Source: Novosphingobium sp.
Lineage (GTDB): Bacteria; Pseudomonadota; Alphaproteobacteria; Sphingomonadales; Sphingomonadaceae
Length of the DNA: 47,054 nt
Reading direction: 5' to 3'
NCBI RefSeq assembly: GCF_027486195.1
Contig: NZ_JAIXPP010000115.1
Coordinates: 1 to 47,054, forward strand
In this document: positions 33,617-40,826 of the stretch, piece after piece
Numbering within the stretch: the stretch's first letter is position 1
Layout of the letters: each line of letters begins with the position of its first letter
Translations under genes and position numbers: made by a program
The notes under the pieces: generated by a model
Database searches by the model: none
Told to the model about the DNA's origin: nothing
The model's input: only the letters and a program-made list of their open reading frames with translations

Positions 33617-34528
33617 ATGCGAGGGATACCTGCAATGATGCAGGCCCCAGACTGGAGCGATTTCCAGACCTTTCTCGCTATCGCCCGTGCCGGGCAGCTC
33701 GCCCGCGCGGCGCAGGCCATCGGCGTCGATGCCACGACCATGGGCCGCCGCCTGCGCCGCCTCGAAACCCGCATCGGCGCCACCCTGTTCGAACAGACGC
33801 GCGAGGGCCAGGTGCTCACCGAAGCGGGCGAGGCTATGCTGGTCGAAGTCGAAGCCATGGAGCGCGCCGCGAGCCGCATTGCGGAACATGGCGGCGGCGG
33901 CCCGGCGGGCCTGCTGCGCGTCAGCCTTTCCGAAGGTTTTGCCAGCTGGATCGTCGCCCCTGCGCTAGGCAGCTTTACTGCTGCACATCCAAGGCTGGTG
34001 ATCGACCTGGTGGCGAACTCCGGCTTCCTCAGCCCTTCGAAGCGCGAGGCGGACCTTGCCGTCACCCTCTCGCGCCCGCGTGCTGGCCCCGTCATCGCGG
34101 GCAAGCTGTCAGACTACCACCTCAGGCTCTACGCCTGCCCGGATTACCTTTCCGGCCACGCCCCGCTGCGCCGCCCGTCAGACCTCGCCAAGGGCCACGC
34201 CCTCGTCGGCTATGTCCCCGATCTGCTCTACGCACCCGAACTGCGCTACCTTGCGGAGATCGAACCCGGCCTCGCCGCCACGGTCCGCTCGTCCTCGATC
34301 AACGCGCAGCACCGCCTGATCGCCGCAGGCGCGGGCATCGGGGTGCTGCCCTGCTTCATCGGTGATGCGGACCCCAGCCTCGTGCCCGTGCTGCCCGAGC
34401 GGCGCATCACCAGATCGTTCTGGCTCGTCATGCACAAGGATACGCACGCGCTCGCACGCGTTCAGGCGTTCAAGACGTGGCTCACCGGACTAGTGGAGCG
34501 CGAAAGGGGCAGGCTACTGCCCCATTAG
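33617..34528 (+). CDS. LysR family transcriptional regulator
   Basis: A 303-residue regulator. The winged helix-turn-helix spans about residues 14-75 (FLAIARAGQLARAAQAIGVD...MGRRLRRLETRIGATLFEQ), followed by a periplasmic-binding-like effector domain (GLLRVSLSEGFASW...GAGIGVLPCFIGD). AAGGTGAG lies five bases before the chosen ATG; a second ATG six codons later is also possible. Its position, divergent from mmsA, suggests control of the valine operon, probably through an acid or CoA intermediate. Confidence 0.9.
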   Translation: MRGIPAMMQAPDWSDFQTFLAIARAGQLARAAQAIGVDATTMGRRLRRLETRIGATLFEQTREGQVLTEAGEAMLVEVEAMERAASRIAEHGGGGPAGLLRVSLSEGFASWIVAPALGSFTAAHPRLVIDLVANSGFLSPSKREADLAVTLSRPRAGPVIAGKLSDYHLRLYACPDYLSGHAPLRRPSDLAKGHALVGYVPDLLYAPELRYLAEIEPGLAATVRSSSINAQHRLIAAGAGIGVLPCFIGDADPSLVPVLPERRITRSFWLVMHKDTHALARVQAFKTWLTGLVERERGRLLPH

Positions 34529-34530
34529 GG

Positions 34531-34595
34531 CCTTCCCATTTTTGCGAAGCACAAATGGGAAGGTGGCCTGCCGCAGGCAGGTCGGAGGGGGTTTT
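34531..34595. terminator. Palindromic bidirectional terminator region
   Basis: Between convergent LysR and DUF3297 genes lies a perfect 11-bp inverted repeat, CCTTCCCATTT/AAATGGGAAGG (34531-34563), then a second hairpin CCTGCC-GCA-GGCAGG (34567-34581) and GGGGGTTTT. The layout suits termination from the plus strand and perhaps both. Confidence 0.6.
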
Positions 34596-34597
34596 CT

Positions 34598-34915
34598 CTA
34601 CAGCTTCGCCACTGGCGCGTCTTCGCCCAGATCCTCGTACCACGCCTCGACCGGCCCTGAGAGCTTCAGCGTCAGCGGGTTGCCCTTGCGGTCCATGGTC
34701 TTGCCCGCCTGCACGCGCACCCAGCCTTCGGAGATGCAATACTCCTCGACATTGCGGCGCACCGTGCCCTTGAAGCGGATGCCGATGCCCCTGCGCAGCT
34801 TCTCCGCATCGAAGAACGGGCTGCGCGGATTGATCGCGAGGTGATCGGGGGGCACATCCGGTCCGGCGGTGGTGGCGGGAACGGCAGATTCGGGAGCTGA
34901 AGCTTCTTCGGTCAT
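34598..34915 (-). CDS. DUF3297 family protein
   Basis: A 105-residue protein. PDHLAINPRSPFFDAEKLRRGIGIRFKG followed by ISEGWVRVQAGKTMDRKGNPLTLKLSG is the conserved body of DUF3297, a small alphaproteobacterial family of unknown function. The first 17 residues are acidic and low-complexity. The ATG was preferred over an upstream TTG because homologues begin close to this point, but no strong ribosome site is visible. No function is proposed. Confidence 0.85.
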   Translation of the reverse strand: MTEEASAPESAVPATTAGPDVPPDHLAINPRSPFFDAEKLRRGIGIRFKGTVRRNVEEYCISEGWVRVQAGKTMDRKGNPLTLKLSGPVEAWYEDLGEDAPVAKL

Positions 34916-35019
34916 GGGGGCCGCAAATATCTTGATCCCCCCACTTGTCAATCAAGCCCCGTCATGGCAGAGGCCCGCCCCTGTCCGGCTGCCATGCCAT
35001 GCGCGTGGCCCCGCCGCGC

Positions 35020-35094
35020 GGGCGCGTAGCTCAGTGGTAGAGCACACCCTTCACACGGGTGGGGTCGCAGGTTCAATCCCTGCCGCGCCCACCA
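35020..35094 (+). tRNA. tRNA-Val (anticodon CAC)
   Basis: The 75 nt fold as a full cloverleaf. The acceptor stem is GGGCGCG/CGCGCCC, the D-arm GCTC-AGTGGTA-GAGC, the anticodon stem CACCC/GGGTG with loop TTCACAC giving anticodon CAC, a 5-nt variable loop, and a T-arm GCAGG-TTCAATC-CCTGC. The CCA end is encoded. It reads GTG codons. Confidence 0.97.
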
Positions 35095-35118
35095 CCGGCC
35101 CGGCCGGTGGCCCAAGCC

Positions 35119-35472
35119 CTAGCTTGTCACTGGCATTTCCCTCGGCCCCGGCGGCGCATCGGGCACTTCCACCGCGATCCGGCCGCCTTCCACGCGCACC
35201 GCAAAAGTGCGCAAATCGGGATAGGCCGCGCCGAGGCACTTGCCCGTCAACACCTCGAACCGCGCGCCGTGGAGCGGGCACATCACCGCGCCGCGCCGCA
35301 CGCGGCCTCCGGAAAGCTGCGCTGCCTGATGCGTGCAGCGGTCGTTGACAGCGCGAAAGCTGCCGTCGTCCGCGCGCAGCACCAGCACGTGCCAGCCGGC
35401 CACCCGCGCCGCGAGCTTGCCCTCGGCCGGGAAGTCGGCCTCGGGCAGCAGATCATGCCAGGTCGTGCTCAT
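35119..35472 (-). CDS. Rieske-type [2Fe-2S] ferredoxin
   Basis: A 117-residue soluble Rieske protein. Cluster ligands are Cys46-x-His48 and Cys65-x2-His68 (DRCTHQAAQL...CPLHGARFE). Such ferredoxins carry electrons from an NADH reductase to a Rieske oxygenase. The ATG lies 8 nt after the VOC stop, so the two genes are co-transcribed, divergently from the oxygenase at 36110. It is the only dedicated ferredoxin in the window and may serve several of the four oxygenases. No ferredoxin reductase gene is present here. Confidence 0.93.
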   Translation of the reverse strand: MSTTWHDLLPEADFPAEGKLAARVAGWHVLVLRADDGSFRAVNDRCTHQAAQLSGGRVRRGAVMCPLHGARFEVLTGKCLGAAYPDLRTFAVRVEGGRIAVEVPDAPPGPREMPVTS

Positions 35473-35480
35473 TGCCCCAC

Positions 35481-35945
35481 TCACTCCGTCGCCGCCCACC
35501 ATTCTTCCATCATCGGCGTGATCGCCCGCGCCACCAGTTCGATCACCGGGCTGCCGGGACGCGAGAGATAGGCGATCGCGCCGTGGCCCTGATCCGCCGG
35601 TGCGCCGCCCAGCACGAGTTCCCAGCCGTCTGCCAGCATCGCCGCCGCGCTGTCCGCCACCGAATCGACCCACACGCCAAGGTGTGAGGGGCCCAGCGCG
35701 CGCATCGCGTCATAGGCCGAGCCCGGCACGCTTTCGATGAGCTCCATCCGCAGCGGCCCCTGATGCGAATAGACCACCCGCAGCTTCGCCACGAGCTGCT
35801 CGCCCGCCGCGTTCCACACCGGCATCGGATCGAACGTGCGCACCGGGGTCCAGGTGCAGCCCATCGTCGCGCTGAACCGGGCCATGGCCGCTTCCAGATC
35901 GTCGACGATCACGCCATGGTGAAAGATACCCGCCAAAATCTCCAT
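35481..35945 (-). CDS. VOC superfamily (glyoxalase-fold) protein
   Basis: A 154-residue protein with two VOC modules: IFHHGVIVDDLEAAMARFSATMGC at the start, where His supplies a metal ligand, and GPSHLGVWVDSVADSAAAMLADG then SRPGSPVIELV in the second half. GGAG precedes the ATG; an upstream ATG would add nine residues. It is co-transcribed with the Rieske ferredoxin. Family members include ring-cleavage dioxygenases, lyases and methylmalonyl-CoA epimerase; this one could be any of these. The operator candidate at 36040-36057 is 94 nt upstream. Confidence 0.88.
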   Translation of the reverse strand: MEILAGIFHHGVIVDDLEAAMARFSATMGCTWTPVRTFDPMPVWNAAGEQLVAKLRVVYSHQGPLRMELIESVPGSAYDAMRALGPSHLGVWVDSVADSAAAMLADGWELVLGGAPADQGHGAIAYLSRPGSPVIELVARAITPMMEEWWAATE

Positions 35946-35975
35946 TCGCTTCACTCCCGCATTGCCCGCCATACC

Positions 35976-35987
35976 TAGGCAAGCCTA
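35976..35987. promoter_or_regulatory. 12-bp palindrome in the 35946-36109 divergent region
   Basis: TAGGCAAGCCTA is a perfect 5-bp dyad around AA, 31-42 nt before the VOC start codon. It differs from the CA-N8-TG sites and could be a second operator or chance. Confidence 0.35.
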
Positions 35988-36039
35988 TGTTTTATAGATT
36001 AAAAAATGACCAAATCAGACCTCTAAACCATCGCTTTAC

Positions 36040-36057
36040 AAGCATACATGAATGTTT
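36040..36057. promoter_or_regulatory. Candidate TetR-type operator, site A
   Basis: AAGCATACATGAATGTTT has half-sites AAGCAT and ATGTTT around six bases, inside an AT-rich stretch unusual for this genome. Compared with the reverse complement of the site at 40707, 17 of 20 positions agree. It lies 52 nt before the Rieske gene at 36110 and 94 nt before the divergent VOC gene. Confidence 0.7.
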
Positions 36058-36109
36058 TTAAACTGCAAACGGAGCGCCGGCGTACTCGGGCGTTCCGGGA
36101 GAGCAACCG

Positions 36110-37354
36110 ATGTCCGAAGCCCTGACCGCCAAGCCCCCCTTCGCATCGCCGCCTGCCGACGATCTCGCACGCATGACCTGGGAACGCGAGCGCAATGGCC
36201 CGCCGGTCGATTTCCCTGCGCTCCCCTCGATCCCCGGCGGCCGCTATGTCGATCCCGCCTTCCTTGAACTCGAGGAAAAGGGGATGTGGCAGCGCTCGTG
36301 GCTCTATACGGGGCATGTGGACCAGCTTCCCGAACCCGGTTCATGGTTCCTCTGCCGCAACACCGGCTCCCCTGTCATCGTCACCCGCACGCTCGCGGGG
36401 GACATCCGCGCATACTACAACACGTGCCAGCACCGCGGCGCACCTCTCGTAAAGGAGGAGAGCGGCACTTCGCGCGGATTCGTCTGCGGCTATCACGGTT
36501 GGTCCTATACATTGGAAGGCAAGCTCACCGCCGTGCGCGACCGGCGCGATTTTGCAGAGGGCTTCGATTTTTCCTGCCACTCGCTTAGCCAGGTGCGCTG
36601 CGAGCTGCTCGGCAGCCTGATCTTCCTCAACGCCGATCCGGATGCCGAGCCGCTGCTCCAGCATATCGGCCCGATGGCGGCGGAGCTCGAACAGCTTCAA
36701 CTTGAAACGCTGCGCCTCGTCGATAGCCGCACCTATGAGACCGAGTGCAACGTCAAGGTGCTGCTCGACGCGTTCCTTGAAGTCTATCACCTCAAGTCGA
36801 TCCACGAGAACACGGTCGACCGCTTCCTCGATCACCGCGCCATGATCGTCACGCTCTGGCCCAATGGCCATAGCCGCATGGCAACGCCCAACCGCCGTGA
36901 AGGCTGGATCGATCCCGGCACCAAGGGCATGCCCGAAATCCCGACGATCTCGGAGTTCGTGGCGAAGAACAACGTCAGCTATTCGATCTACCCCAACTTC
37001 ATCATGCCGCCCGCGCCGACCGGCATTCCGCTACTGCAATTCTGGCCGATGGGACCCAAGCGCACCCGCGTCGTCTCGACCTGGCTCGCGCCGGAGCATG
37101 ATGCCGCCAATCCCCACCCGTTGTGGGAGATGCGCATCAAGAACTGGGAGCGCATTCTCTACGAAGACCTGCAGTTCGCCCCGCAGATTCAGGAATCGGT
37201 CGAGGGTCCGGGCTTCAAGGGCATGTCGCTCAATTATCAGGAGCGGCGCATCTACAACTGGCACGAAGAGCTCGACCGCCGGATCGGCGTTGAGAACGTG
37301 CCGGAGAACCTGCGCGTGAAGCCGGTGCTCGCGCCCTTCATCGTCCGCGAATGA
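36110..37354 (+). CDS. Rieske non-heme iron oxygenase, large (alpha) subunit
   Basis: A 414-residue oxygenase, the shortest of the four. Rieske ligands are Cys106-x-His108 and Cys126-x2-His129 (CQHRG...CGYHGWSY). The catalytic segment NVKVLLDAFLEVYHLKSIHEN provides His227 and His232, with Glu224 in the bridging position. GGGAGAG precedes the ATG. Its stop overlaps the MaoC gene (ATGA), so the oxygenase and hydratase are coupled. It resembles the alpha-only monooxygenase/demethylase groups more than ring dioxygenases, since no small subunit is present. Substrate unknown. Confidence 0.93.
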   Translation: MSEALTAKPPFASPPADDLARMTWERERNGPPVDFPALPSIPGGRYVDPAFLELEEKGMWQRSWLYTGHVDQLPEPGSWFLCRNTGSPVIVTRTLAGDIRAYYNTCQHRGAPLVKEESGTSRGFVCGYHGWSYTLEGKLTAVRDRRDFAEGFDFSCHSLSQVRCELLGSLIFLNADPDAEPLLQHIGPMAAELEQLQLETLRLVDSRTYETECNVKVLLDAFLEVYHLKSIHENTVDRFLDHRAMIVTLWPNGHSRMATPNRREGWIDPGTKGMPEIPTISEFVAKNNVSYSIYPNFIMPPAPTGIPLLQFWPMGPKRTRVVSTWLAPEHDAANPHPLWEMRIKNWERILYEDLQFAPQIQESVEGPGFKGMSLNYQERRIYNWHEELDRRIGVENVPENLRVKPVLAPFIVRE

Positions 37355-37860
37355 CGGATACGCTATCGCCGCTCGGCACGCCCTGGCGGACCTTCGAGGA
37401 CTTGCGCGTGGGTGAAACGAAACTCTCGCCCATACGCACCGTCACCGAGGCGGAAATCGTCGAATTCGCCCGCGTGCATGATCCGCAGTGGTTTCACACC
37501 GATCCCGAAGCCGCGCGCGCCTCGGTGTTCGGGCAAGTGGTCGCGAGCGGCATCCATGTGCTGGCGATCTGGCGGCAGATGGACCACGCGATCAATGGCG
37601 ATATCGATTTCGTCTGCGGTGTGGGCTGGGATCGGCTGCGCCTCAAACGCGCGGTCCGTGCAGGCGATACCCTGCGCGTCTCCAGCGAAATCCTGAGTCT
37701 GGAGCCATCACGCAGCGGCAAACCGCGCGGCACCGCTGTCACGCGCTATGTCGTGAGCCTTGAAGACGGCACAGAATGCGTGACCTTCGAGAGCACCAAC
37801 CTCGTCTACACGCGCGATGCGCGCGACAGGTCCGCCACCAGCGCTTCCGCCGAAGCATAA
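37351..37860 (+). CDS. MaoC-like (R)-specific enoyl-CoA hydratase
   Basis: A 169-residue single hot-dog protein. ARVHDPQWFHTDPEAAR holds the catalytic Asp44 and His49 of hydratase 2, followed by VASGIHVLAIWRQM. It overlaps the Rieske gene by 4 nt, so it acts in the same route, probably adding water to an unsaturated CoA ester. Its last 55 nt overlap the convergent flavodoxin-fold gene. Family is clear; substrate is not. Confidence 0.92.
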   Translation: MTDTLSPLGTPWRTFEDLRVGETKLSPIRTVTEAEIVEFARVHDPQWFHTDPEAARASVFGQVVASGIHVLAIWRQMDHAINGDIDFVCGVGWDRLRLKRAVRAGDTLRVSSEILSLEPSRSGKPRGTAVTRYVVSLEDGTECVTFESTNLVYTRDARDRSATSASAEA

Positions 37861-38453
37861 GCCTCGTCCATCGCGGCCTCGACCGCTTCGGGCGGGCCGT
37901 AGGTCGGCCGCAAGTGGACCACATGCACGTCGGTGATCCCGATAAAACCAAGCCAAGTCTGCATGAAGCGCACCTGATGATCCAGCTCCGCGCCGGGAGC
38001 GCCGGGCCGGATATCGAGCGCACCCGAGGCCACCAGAATGGCCCGCTTGCCCGCGCCCAGCCCTTCCACACCCGCTTCCGAAACGCGGAAGGCCATGCCA
38101 GGCTGGGTGATCGTGTCGATGTACTGCTTGAGCTGCCAGGGAATGCCGAAGTTCCACATCGGCACGCTGAACACGACGCAATCGAACGAGAGGAAATGCG
38201 CCACCGCCGCGCCGATCCGCGCCCAAGCAGCGCGCACTTCGTCCGCCACTTCGCGGCCCTCGATCAGCGCATAGCGCCCCTCGATCACCGGGCCGGTCAG
38301 TGCGGGTAGATCGGCTTGGCAGACATTCAGCGTCTCGACCGCCGCGCCGGGGCTCGCCGCGACCAGCCCTGCGATCAGCCGCTCGGCCACCTTTACCGAA
38401 CGCGAGCGATCCCCGCGCGGGCTACCGATCACATGGAGGATACGCTCGCTCAC
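37806..38453 (-). CDS. FMN-dependent NADH-quinone/azo reductase (flavodoxin fold)
   Basis: A 215-residue AzoR-like protein. VIGSPRGDRSRS binds the FMN phosphate, and VVFSVPMWNFGIPWQLKQYID is the family signature over the isoalloxazine ring. It overlaps the Rieske gene at 38450 by ATGA, so it is the third gene of the SDR-Rieske-reductase operon. Homologues reduce quinones, azo dyes or flavins with NAD(P)H. A role in reducing a quinone intermediate, or in supplying reduced flavin, is possible; it lacks the iron-sulfur cluster of ordinary Rieske reductases. Confidence 0.9.
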   Translation of the reverse strand: MSERILHVIGSPRGDRSRSVKVAERLIAGLVAASPGAAVETLNVCQADLPALTGPVIEGRYALIEGREVADEVRAAWARIGAAVAHFLSFDCVVFSVPMWNFGIPWQLKQYIDTITQPGMAFRVSEAGVEGLGAGKRAILVASGALDIRPGAPGAELDHQVRFMQTWLGFIGITDVHVVHLRPTYGPPEAVEAAMDEAYASAEALVADLSRASRV

Positions 38454-39829
38454 AAGTCACCCGCCTGCTTGCCGCCCGGCCCATAGATGTAATCGTCGAG
38501 CACCTTGTGGAAATGGCGGATACGCAGTTCCTGCTCGCCGATCCACAGGCCCGGAAAACCGCTGCTCTTCATCCCGGCCTGCACCGTGGGCAGGTTGTAG
38601 GCATCCTGATCGAGCACTTGCCCGATGCTGCGGTCGCCATGCTTGAAGCGGCGATGCTTGGCGCGCTCGGGCCAAGGCTCGCCCTCCGGCACCAGTTCGA
38701 ACACCCACACGTCATAGAGCATCTTGTTCGGATCGGTCGCGTGCGGGCGCTGGCGGAACATCATGATGTCGTCCGCATGCACATTGAGCGCCACGTTCGG
38801 AAAGATCATGTAGTGGTAATCATCGGTCAGCTGATCGTCGTTCAGCGCCGAATAGTCCTTGCCCTGCGCCTTGCCGTTGGCCCGCTTGAACAGCTGCACA
38901 TCGCGGCGAATGTCGCTCACGCGGCCCTCATACTCCGCCGGGTCCATGCCGGCGTGGCGCATGATCTCATCAATCGCGGGCGGGATCGTGCTCGGCATGG
39001 CAACGCGCGGAGAGATCGCGGCGAACGGGATCAGGTAGCGGTTGTGCCGTTCGTAGCAGTCGATCTGCACGTTCACGTCATCGAGATACCACAGCAGCTG
39101 CGGATGGATGCCCTGCACGTGATAGGTCTCGTTGAAGGCATCGACCGAGGCCTTCCAGTTGCAGTCCCACTCCACCGTCACATCGCGCTTCCACGCCATG
39201 CGCTCGGGGTGATAGGGTTCGAGATGATCCTTCAGCGGCGCGATGAACTGATCAAACGGCTCGACATCCGGGTTCAGCGAGAACCACACGAAAGCGTTCC
39301 ACTCGGTCACCGGGAAGCTCGGCAGGGTCATCCCCGGAGGACCACCCTGCGGGAAGGTGCACAAGTCCGGCAGCCGCTCGATCTTGCCGTCGAGCCCGTA
39401 GGTCCAGTGGTGATACATGCAGCGAAACTGTTGCGCATTGCCGATGCCTTCGGGCCGCAGCCGGTTGCCGCGGTGGAGGCAGACATTGGGGAAGCAGCGC
39501 AATGATCCATCGTGCTGGCGCACGATCAGCACGCTTTCCTTGCCGATCTCGGTGCAGATGTAGTCGCCCGGATTCGGGATGTCGTCCGCCCGGCCGCCCA
39601 GCAGCCAGACTTTGGTCCACACCCGCTCCCATTCGAGCTTCATGAATGCTTCGGAGTAATAGCGCTCCGCCGGGATCAGATCATGCCCCAACTGCGGATC
39701 GGGCGCCTTGTCCACCGGCGTACGGCTGGGATTGTCGTCGGGCGAAACGCGGATCACATCGACGACGCGCTTAACGTCCATCTTCGACGTATCCCACGTG
39801 ACAGGCCGGTGGGGCACGGACTCGCCCAT
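38450..39829 (-). CDS. Rieske non-heme iron oxygenase, large (alpha) subunit
   Basis: A 459-residue oxygenase. Rieske ligands are Cys117-x-His119 and Cys137-x2-His140 (CLHRG...CMYHHWTYG, with His in place of the usual Gly after the last ligand). The iron site CNWKASVDAFNETYHVQGIHPQ gives His237 and His242, with Glu234 at the bridging position. It starts one base after the SDR stop and overlaps the AzoR-like gene by 4 nt, forming a three-gene minus-strand operon. The SDR may oxidise its product or supply its substrate. Substrate unknown. Confidence 0.93.
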   Translation of the reverse strand: MGESVPHRPVTWDTSKMDVKRVVDVIRVSPDDNPSRTPVDKAPDPQLGHDLIPAERYYSEAFMKLEWERVWTKVWLLGGRADDIPNPGDYICTEIGKESVLIVRQHDGSLRCFPNVCLHRGNRLRPEGIGNAQQFRCMYHHWTYGLDGKIERLPDLCTFPQGGPPGMTLPSFPVTEWNAFVWFSLNPDVEPFDQFIAPLKDHLEPYHPERMAWKRDVTVEWDCNWKASVDAFNETYHVQGIHPQLLWYLDDVNVQIDCYERHNRYLIPFAAISPRVAMPSTIPPAIDEIMRHAGMDPAEYEGRVSDIRRDVQLFKRANGKAQGKDYSALNDDQLTDDYHYMIFPNVALNVHADDIMMFRQRPHATDPNKMLYDVWVFELVPEGEPWPERAKHRRFKHGDRSIGQVLDQDAYNLPTVQAGMKSSGFPGLWIGEQELRIRHFHKVLDDYIYGPGGKQAGDL

Positions 39830-39830
39830 C

Positions 39831-40592
39831 TCAGAAGTGCGTCCGGTTGGTGAAGGCGCCGTCGACCACCAGATGCGAACCGCTGCACCAGCTTGCCGCT
39901 TCGCTGGCGAGGAACACGATAGCGCGCGCCACCTCTTCGGGCTTCCCCAGCCGCCCCATCGGCTGCTGGCGCAGCTGCGACTGATAGAACTTCTCCATCG
40001 TGCCCTTGATCATGTCCCAGTTGCCGCCCTCGAACTCGACCGGCCCGGGCGAGACGACGTTGACGCGGATGCCATCCTTGCCATGCGCCAGCGCGAGCTG
40101 CTTGCCATAGGTGATCAGCGAGGCCTTCATCGCGTTGTAGGCCTGCGGGCCGCCCATCGCTTCGAGCGCACTGGTGGTGGCGACCAGCACGATGGAACCA
40201 CCCTTGCGCTGCGTCATCACCGGGATCACCGCCTCGATCGCGCGGACCGGGCCCATCACATCGGTCTCGAACGCGTTGTGCCAATACTTCTCGCTGCCCA
40301 TGCCGCCGCCGGCCGAGCTGAGCGGCACGAGCACGTCGACGCCTTCCAGCGCTTCGATGGCCCATTCGAGCCATGCCTTGTAGTCGTCAGCCTTCTTCAC
40401 GTTGACCGGCTTGCCGACAACCTTGGTGCCATAGCGCGAGAGCGCCGCAACCGCGTCCTTCACGCTATCCTCGCCGCGCGCGCTGATCGCGACATCGGCG
40501 CCCTCGCGCGTCAGGATCTCGGCCACCGCAAAGCCGATGCCGCGCGCACCGCCGACGACGATCGCCTTCTTGCCCTGAAGTCCCAGATCCAT
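39831..40592 (-). CDS. SDR family protein with altered catalytic motifs
   Basis: A 253-residue SDR. The cofactor loop VGGARGIG and Arg39 (SAR) point to NADP(H). Tyr152 and Lys156 (YNAMK) are kept, but Thr139 occupies the catalytic Ser position, Asp111 the structural Asn position, and LSSAGG replaces NNAG. AGGAAAGG precedes the ATG. It is the first gene of the SDR-Rieske-AzoR operon and is divergent from the CoA transferase, with operator candidate B between them. It may be a dehydrogenase or dehydratase-like SDR; the changes make ordinary alcohol oxidation less certain. Confidence 0.88.
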   Translation of the reverse strand: MDLGLQGKKAIVVGGARGIGFAVAEILTREGADVAISARGEDSVKDAVAALSRYGTKVVGKPVNVKKADDYKAWLEWAIEALEGVDVLVPLSSAGGGMGSEKYWHNAFETDVMGPVRAIEAVIPVMTQRKGGSIVLVATTSALEAMGGPQAYNAMKASLITYGKQLALAHGKDGIRVNVVSPGPVEFEGGNWDMIKGTMEKFYQSQLRQQPMGRLGKPEEVARAIVFLASEAASWCSGSHLVVDGAFTNRTHF

Positions 40593-40706
40593 GCCTTGTC
40601 CTTTCCTGCGGCGGGACTACCATCGGCGCTTACGCGCATGGCTCGAAATGCCCGCTCCTCTTGTTGCCGCGCACTCTATGGAGACGGGGCGCACCCGCCA
40701 AGAAAA

Positions 40707-40724
40707 AAACATGCTTGAATGCTT
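40707..40724. promoter_or_regulatory. Candidate TetR-type operator, site B
   Basis: AAACATGCTTGAATGCTT has half-sites AAACAT and ATGCTT around six bases, flanked by a run of A on the left and T on the right. Its reverse complement is nearly the same as the site at 36040. It lies 114 nt before the SDR start (minus) and 102 nt before the CoA transferase start (plus). Confidence 0.7.
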
Positions 40725-40826
40725 TTTTATGGTCCTTCATAGCGAACTCAGCCGCCGCCGGACGGCAAGAAGAAACGGGAGAATCATGGGGCATTCACGG
40801 CTCATCAGCAGCACCGGATTCAGGGC

